A program made the translations under genes and the position numbers. Shown here piece by piece: positions 58,611 through 64,000 of a stretch of 64,000 nucleotides of DNA. This stretch comes from Camarhynchus parvulus (taxonomy: Eukaryota; Chordata; Aves; Passeriformes; Thraupidae), in the NCBI RefSeq assembly GCF_901933205.1, contig NC_044577.1:5653321-5717320 (forward strand). Reading direction: 5' to 3'. The stretch's first letter is position 1. Each line of letters starts with the position of its first letter. Under the pieces are notes generated by a model. The model saw nothing but the letters and a program-made list of their open reading frames with translations, did not search any database and was not told the DNA's origin.

Positions 58611-61370
58611 TGGCCTTCAGGTTAAAGAGCTGATTTTAACATCTCTTACTTGCAGATATGATGCCTCTGTTTATCTGTGTCTTGACTGCAGAGTGGGGAG
58701 AGCAATTCTTTCCTATAATTAAACTCCTTCAGAGCTGTGGAGGGACTGGCTGTGTGAGAGCTCAGAGCAGCCCTGTGGCAGCCCAGGTTCCAGCACTGCA
58801 GGGCTTGACACAAAGAGAGCTCAGATTTTTCATTTGCTTTTGTATGTTCAGTGCTGCCAAACGTGGATTTGAAGGTGCTGTGCTGGGGCTAGGAGGAGTA
58901 ATGGATGCTGAAGGAAATGTTTGGCTGCTATTAACTTGCTGTGAGATAAGTGACATTAGACTGAGAACAAATATTATTGAACATCAATGAATGAAGACCC
59001 TTATCAGCTTTCTCTTGTCTGTCTTCAGAGTGGACTCAATAGCAGATATTTGCCTTTTATCTCCCCACCCTCTTTTCTGAGCATTTTTGAAGTGAGGATG
59101 TTGGAGAGTTTCTGTTGTATGTTAATCTATGGGAATTTCAGAAGTTGACTTATTAAAACTAAGAAAATCCTCTCTTGACTTGCATGTATTAATATTTTTC
59201 TCTGGCACCTTCCCAAAACAATAGACTTCAAGGACACACCAGGTACTTTCTGTTTACAGGAACATATTTCACTTTTTCAATCAGGCATTGTTTTGTTAGG
59301 TTTATGTTGCTCGGCAAATTGCTGCCTGTGAAATGCAAAATGGATTATTTGGTAATTAAAATATTTCAAGTTTATGAGAGAGTTTGAAATCAATAAAATA
59401 GCCTTATTTCAGTGGAATAGAGCTATATGTCTGTTGGAACAGAATCCTGTAAGTTATAGAGGAGTAGAAGTAAAACTAATAAGTGCTTTCCATTTCCTTT
59501 GGGATTTTTCTCTATTGGATGGTATGCTAGCTACCAGGATTTTTTTTTCTCAGTTTAATTTAAATATCCCAAGAGATGGGCCTTGTAATATACCAATTAT
59601 TTTTCATATGCAATTTAAAAAAGTGTCTCTCTCTGCTGGAATCCTTTAGTATTACAGCTGTGATTTGCAGTGTGCCTTAGAATCTGAAATTAAAGCAGGG
59701 CATCACCTCATAGTGCTGAGGCTCTTGGACAGCCCAGCATCTTTGGCCAAAGGCCAATAATTCAGGAAACTCAATGGCAGAGCCAAGGAAATAGAATAGA
59801 AGTGTTTCTTAGTGCTCAAAGTTAACGTATTCTGAAAGAAAAATGAAACAGAAATAGGAAAACTAATGTTTTTTAAAATATGTTTTTTGTTACCATAGTA
59901 ATTCTTGTCATTTATAAATTTTTAGATAAATGTCACCTGCCAGAAATATAGAAACTTGTACTTTGAAGAGAAGAATACTTCCAAGTGTATAATTTTGTCA
60001 AGGGTAATATTAGTGTTTATCATGGCCAAATCTTTGCAACTGATAAATATTGTTCTGTCTCCACTTTTTTATTTTCCCCTACTGACATTTTTAAGCCAAT
60101 ATCCTGTAAATGTCAGTATTGTTAATTTTACATCTTGGAAAGGTGAAAGGTTAGAGAGCTGTATATTGGGATGCAGAAACATCATAGGAACAAATTGAAA
60201 TTTAATGAGACTGAGTAGAGTGCCTTTCAGACTGCTTGATTTAGGTGTGGGATATGTGTATGTTCCTTATTTCAGTGCAGCATTGTTACCCAAGACCCCC
60301 TTCCTGTTATGTAATTTCTTGGTTTTGATTATTTTAATAAGGAAAGGTGTCTGTAAACCCATGAAAACTTTACCAACTGAAACAGCATTGTGAAATTATG
60401 TTTAAAGCTGATGGAGGAGTTATACTCAAGTAAACTAATTTGAAAATTACTCTGGGAATTTAAAACTCATCATGGTGTGATCAAAATTGGAGTTGTAGTT
60501 ATCTACTAAAAAAGTTCTCCACAGGGAAAGATGTTTCTTATAATTTGAGGGAGTGGCATTAATGAACAGAATTGACTATATTTGTGTATCAGTCATCCAG
60601 TGAGACGCACCATCAAGGTGCACAAAGGTTTTCTTTCCTTGGTTAAGAATAAACTTTTCTTTGTATCTCAAAAGTTTTCTTCCTTCATTTCCTCTAGCCT
60701 GGCATGACCTTACCCATGCACTATGGCTTTGTTAAGGCTGCTCAGTAGCCAAATATGAAAGCTGCTTGGAGTTGAAGTAGACAAACAAACACCTCTAGAA
60801 AACCTGCTAAATTATAATTTCTGACATTGTTGTCATTTTAGAAATGCATCTGTGGTGGAAAAAGTAAATCTGATTTTGCTTCTTCAAAAACTCCTAACTT
60901 TTGTTAGAATGAGTTTTGTTGCTCTTTGATGCTAAAAAATGGGGCAGAGATCAATCGATGATCATGGCATAAAAACATGAAGTAGCAAAGATTTGAAGAT
61001 TTATTGCAGCAGAAAATTAACAGTATGAAGAATTTTCTTGAATTCTTTGCCCTAAATAGAATCCTGTGGAGAGATTTAGACTTCCAGGTCTCCTACTAGA
61101 TGCTGGAAATAGTGAAGGCAGGGATTGTTAATGAACAAGTAGAGCGAATTAACACCACTGCTGGTTGGGTACAGGTGTGACAAAATTTATAAAGTCTACA
61201 CAGGGGAAAGGGGGATTAAAATTTTATTACTGAAGGTGTAAAGAAAACCAAAGAGAAGAGTTAGTGTCAGCACCCAGGTAAGGGAGGTTCTTCAAGAACT
61301 GTACAAAGTGTGAATGTTCAGACAGATATTTAAGCCTCAGGGTGAAATAAGCAGCCCCTGGACTAGACTG
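58611..61370. other. Non-coding, no gene supported
   Basis: CTTACTTGCAG at about 58653 is acceptor-like and is followed by a 110-codon frame (58658-58990), but there is no clear donor and the frame has no domain. CCCAG|GTAAGG near 61277 is a good donor word without a clear exon. The remainder is AT-rich. Confidence 0.45.
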
Positions 61371-61388
61371 GTCTAGTCTAGACTAGAC
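61371..61388. repeat. 18-bp perfect palindrome of CTAGA units
   Basis: GTCTAGTCTAGACTAGAC equals its own reverse complement. The preceding GACTAGACTG (61361-61370) carries another copy of the motif, so the locus is a small pentamer repeat that flips orientation at its centre. Confidence 0.85.
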
Positions 61389-61879
61389 TATTGGTCACTG
61401 GTTTTCTCCATATTTTGAAATTTGTGCAAGAAATGTTGCTCAAAGTATTTCATGTGTTACCCAATATCTACAAAAACAAAGCGAAATGTTGTGTTTCTCT
61501 TCACAACATTGTGTGGGTTGTTTTACTCATTAAGTGTCCCCCTGCTTTTTATTTCTATGCTTATGAATTGTTTAATTTAGGATGTGTAAACACACCGCTC
61601 TAATGCGTTCACAGACGTAAAACGTTGTCAGACCAAACTGGTTTCTGAAATGCTGCTGCACCTGTTCAGCCTCTGTTATTTCTGTCCTTAATTCTGTTCA
61701 GTGTTTTAGTGATGCTGATGGGCAATTCCCAACATATTTCCCTCCATTCCTCCTTGCCAATGAGGCCAAGGGAGGGAAACCCAGCACTACCAAAGTCTGA
61801 TGCTTCCCCCGAGGTTTCCCAGTCCCTCCCTGATTAATAGCAACAGTAGGTGGCTAAAGCTATTTTTCCATGTTTTTTT
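61389..61879. other. Non-coding, no gene seen
   Basis: A 70-codon frame (61391-61603) has no domain. No repeat was recognised. Confidence 0.5.
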
Positions 61880-61937
61880 AATATTTGGTTTTTTATAAAT
61901 TGGTTTTAATATTTGGTATTTTATAAATATTGGTTTT
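61880..61937 (+). repeat. Two-copy AT-rich tandem repeat, about 29 bp
   Basis: Both units begin AATATTTGGT and contain TTTTATAAAT followed by TTGGTTTT (61880-61907 and 61908-61937). The second has a small insertion. Confidence 0.75.
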
Positions 61938-64000
61938 TTAGAAATTAATAGGAATACAAATGCTTTGCAGTGTTGTTCCAGGGCTACAGGCTGTGGTGAT
62001 CATACCAGGAATAGTTTGGAATTGGGATTCTTGTATTAAAAGAAGGATGCCATACCCATTCTTCTGCTGAGGAGTCAGTTTTCATGTGGGAGAATAATAC
62101 TCATATCTAAATTATCACAACGCATTTTCTTTCTTTTTACTTCTGAACATATGTATCAGAAATATGAGCCAGGAAAAAAAAAGTTTTAATGTTGTTAGTC
62201 TTTTTTCTTATTTCTCTCCCTGTTTTAGTTTTTACATTAGAATAGTTGCCAACAAAGGATGAAGAAATGTTTCTAGCTGCTAGTGAGGGATGAGAATATT
62301 TCAAACATCAAATGATCAGCATCCTGTATGAAATAATCTTATCTCTGTCATGTGATTTGATAAAAAAAGAGCTTGGAAAAAAGGTTTATTGCCGACTTAA
62401 TGTGGAGACTCGTCTGACCTTTCTGCTTAAAATGTTATTTCAAATCAAATCTATCTATTAAGGAGCTATATTATAGCTTTCAGTGTTTAAGAAAGCTCAA
62501 GTATGTACTTGGTATCTTCACACAGATCTCTCTAAGCTTATCTTCATTCTCTATCTTCAAGCCATCTGCTCCTTTTCTCTGGTCATTGTTTTCCATATTA
62601 ATTAGTACAGCGTGTCTGCTGACTAAATACAGATTTAAAGACTTAATTCCTCTGTGCCTAACTGTTTGAGGGGAAAAAAAGAAACTAGAAATAAATATAG
62701 CAATGCAGTTTGGAATTTGCAATCATTAGTATAAAGCTGTGAATGCACTTCTGGGTGTTTAGGCAGCTTGAATAATTTAGGGCCTTTATATATAGCTGAC
62801 TTGCCTCATTTGATTTATCTTCTTCACATGGGATTTTGTACTATTTCTGGGTACTTTATTATCACTATTGTCTCTCACATTCATAATACAGATAGAAGCA
62901 CAGAGCATGAACAAAAATTTGAGGGAGAGGGTAGCATCTGCTTACCCTCAGTTGATTTAGCAGTAAGTGGTACGTAAGCACATTTAGCCTTTCCCATCAA
63001 ACACAAAATCCAGGCTCTGTGAGGCACCAGGACCTACTTTTTCCTTTCACATTTCAGCCTGCAATTTCTGCCTTTTCCCCCCAACATTTCCAAATGAGCA
63101 GCACTGCTGATCACTGAAGGTACAGCTCTATTTTAAACAAATCCTTTCTGTCGGTCCTTGCGGTGCTTTTCTCAAAGGTACTTTGCTCCTCACAGCACAT
63201 TTTCTGTGTGAAAATGAAAGGCAGCCTTGGAGTTGTGTGAAAACTTTTCACCTCCTCTGTCATGTGAAAATTATTAGCCATTTCTCAGCAGAAACCTCTC
63301 CTATTTGCAGAGAAGCTGCTATGTTGTCTCTAGCACATGCTAACAGTCTGGGCTGGGCTGCCCTTGCAGGTCCTGCTGCAGCAGCGTTGTGCTTTTGAAG
63401 CAGCTGCCGAAGGCCACAGACCTGGTGTGGTAGGGCCAAGAGAGCTGGTCCAGATGCAAAAGACACTTCATTCTTGTTGGATTTTGTGGGTTTGGTTCCA
63501 TGCTTTATTTTGTGATTGCAGGAAAACGTGCCCTGTGCCAAAGACACAGCCCTGGAAAGCTGCTGGTGATTTCCTCAGGACAGGGAATTCTTCTTCTTTC
63601 TTCCCTGCTTCTTCATTCCTCTATATTTGCTGAGATTTCCCTTAAATGTGTGAGATGGCCATAAGAACTGGTGGTGCTCTGGGGAACCATTTGCATTTTT
63701 TCCCATCTGATAGCAGCACAATATTCACAAGGGCTTTTGCTCTCTGATCCTTTATAACTCTCACAACTGCATTTCTCCCTCAGTGAGGGATTTGTGTGGA
63801 GGAAGCTCTCTGTGCTGGGGATTGACTCTGCTATCCTTTGGCTGATGGATCCCTTTGGAGGGGTGAGCAGATTGGCTGTGGAGTGGAATGTATGGAGAAA
63901 ATGCAAAATTAAAAGTTGTAGCATGCCAACCTGGAAAACTCAGTCTGTCTTTTGCATGGTTGTGTGTGTATCCATGCAAAACATATAGAAGGCTAGTGTG
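61938..64000. other. Non-coding to the window end
   Basis: No gene. Frames at 62480-62722 and 62768-62977 have no domain. From about 63180 on the sequence is slightly GC-richer and open frames of 64-103 codons overlap on both strands (63183-63988), a pattern of chance. Any feature crossing the right edge cannot be judged. Confidence 0.45.

Overview
This window reads as AT-rich, non-coding vertebrate DNA, almost certainly from a bird. The evidence is three CR1 LINE copies, two more CR1 3' tails with the ATTCTRTG-type ending, and two LTR segments whose bodies I recognise as avian endogenous-retrovirus repeats. The LTR types and the CR1 variants fit a neoavian bird, plausibly a passerine. That narrower placement is inference from memory of repeat families.

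I find no protein-coding gene I can support. The longest open frames are about 100-155 codons and match no family I recognise. They lack flanking exons, or they are shadows of CR1 and LTR sequence. There is no CpG island, rRNA, tRNA or recognisable microRNA, and nothing bacterial or CRISPR-like. The window is best described as a gene desert or part of a very large intron.

Layout. Positions 1-2353 are unique sequence with a candidate homeodomain-rich regulatory block near 781-985 and an AT-rich tract. A CR1 fragment on the minus strand follows (2354-2772). Unique sequence with candidate regulatory blocks and a possible micro-exon runs to about 15.4 kb. A well-formed internal-exon candidate (15625-15713) and two CR1 tails lie at 15.6-19.5 kb. 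A cluster of small stem-loops sits at 20.66-20.81 kb. An ERVL-like LTR occupies about 23.87-24.84 kb and carries a near-perfect 44-nt hairpin. From 27 to 34.3 kb there is a short tandem duplication and two more exon-like segments. CR1 copies lie at 36.8-37.26 kb (minus) and 41.2-41.7 kb (plus). A second stem-loop cluster (42.24-42.32 kb), a candidate conserved block (43.53-43.80 kb) and a second LTR piece (46.48-46.63 kb) follow. The last 17 kb hold an A/C-rich tract, a possible last exon with a poly(A) signal (56751-56825), another candidate regulatory block, a CTAGA palindrome and a short tandem repeat.

If the window has a function, the sequence suggests long-range cis-regulation, with dispersed homeodomain, octamer and T-box-like sites, and possibly a long non-coding RNA on the plus strand. 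Neither is proven here. Conservation and expression data would decide both.
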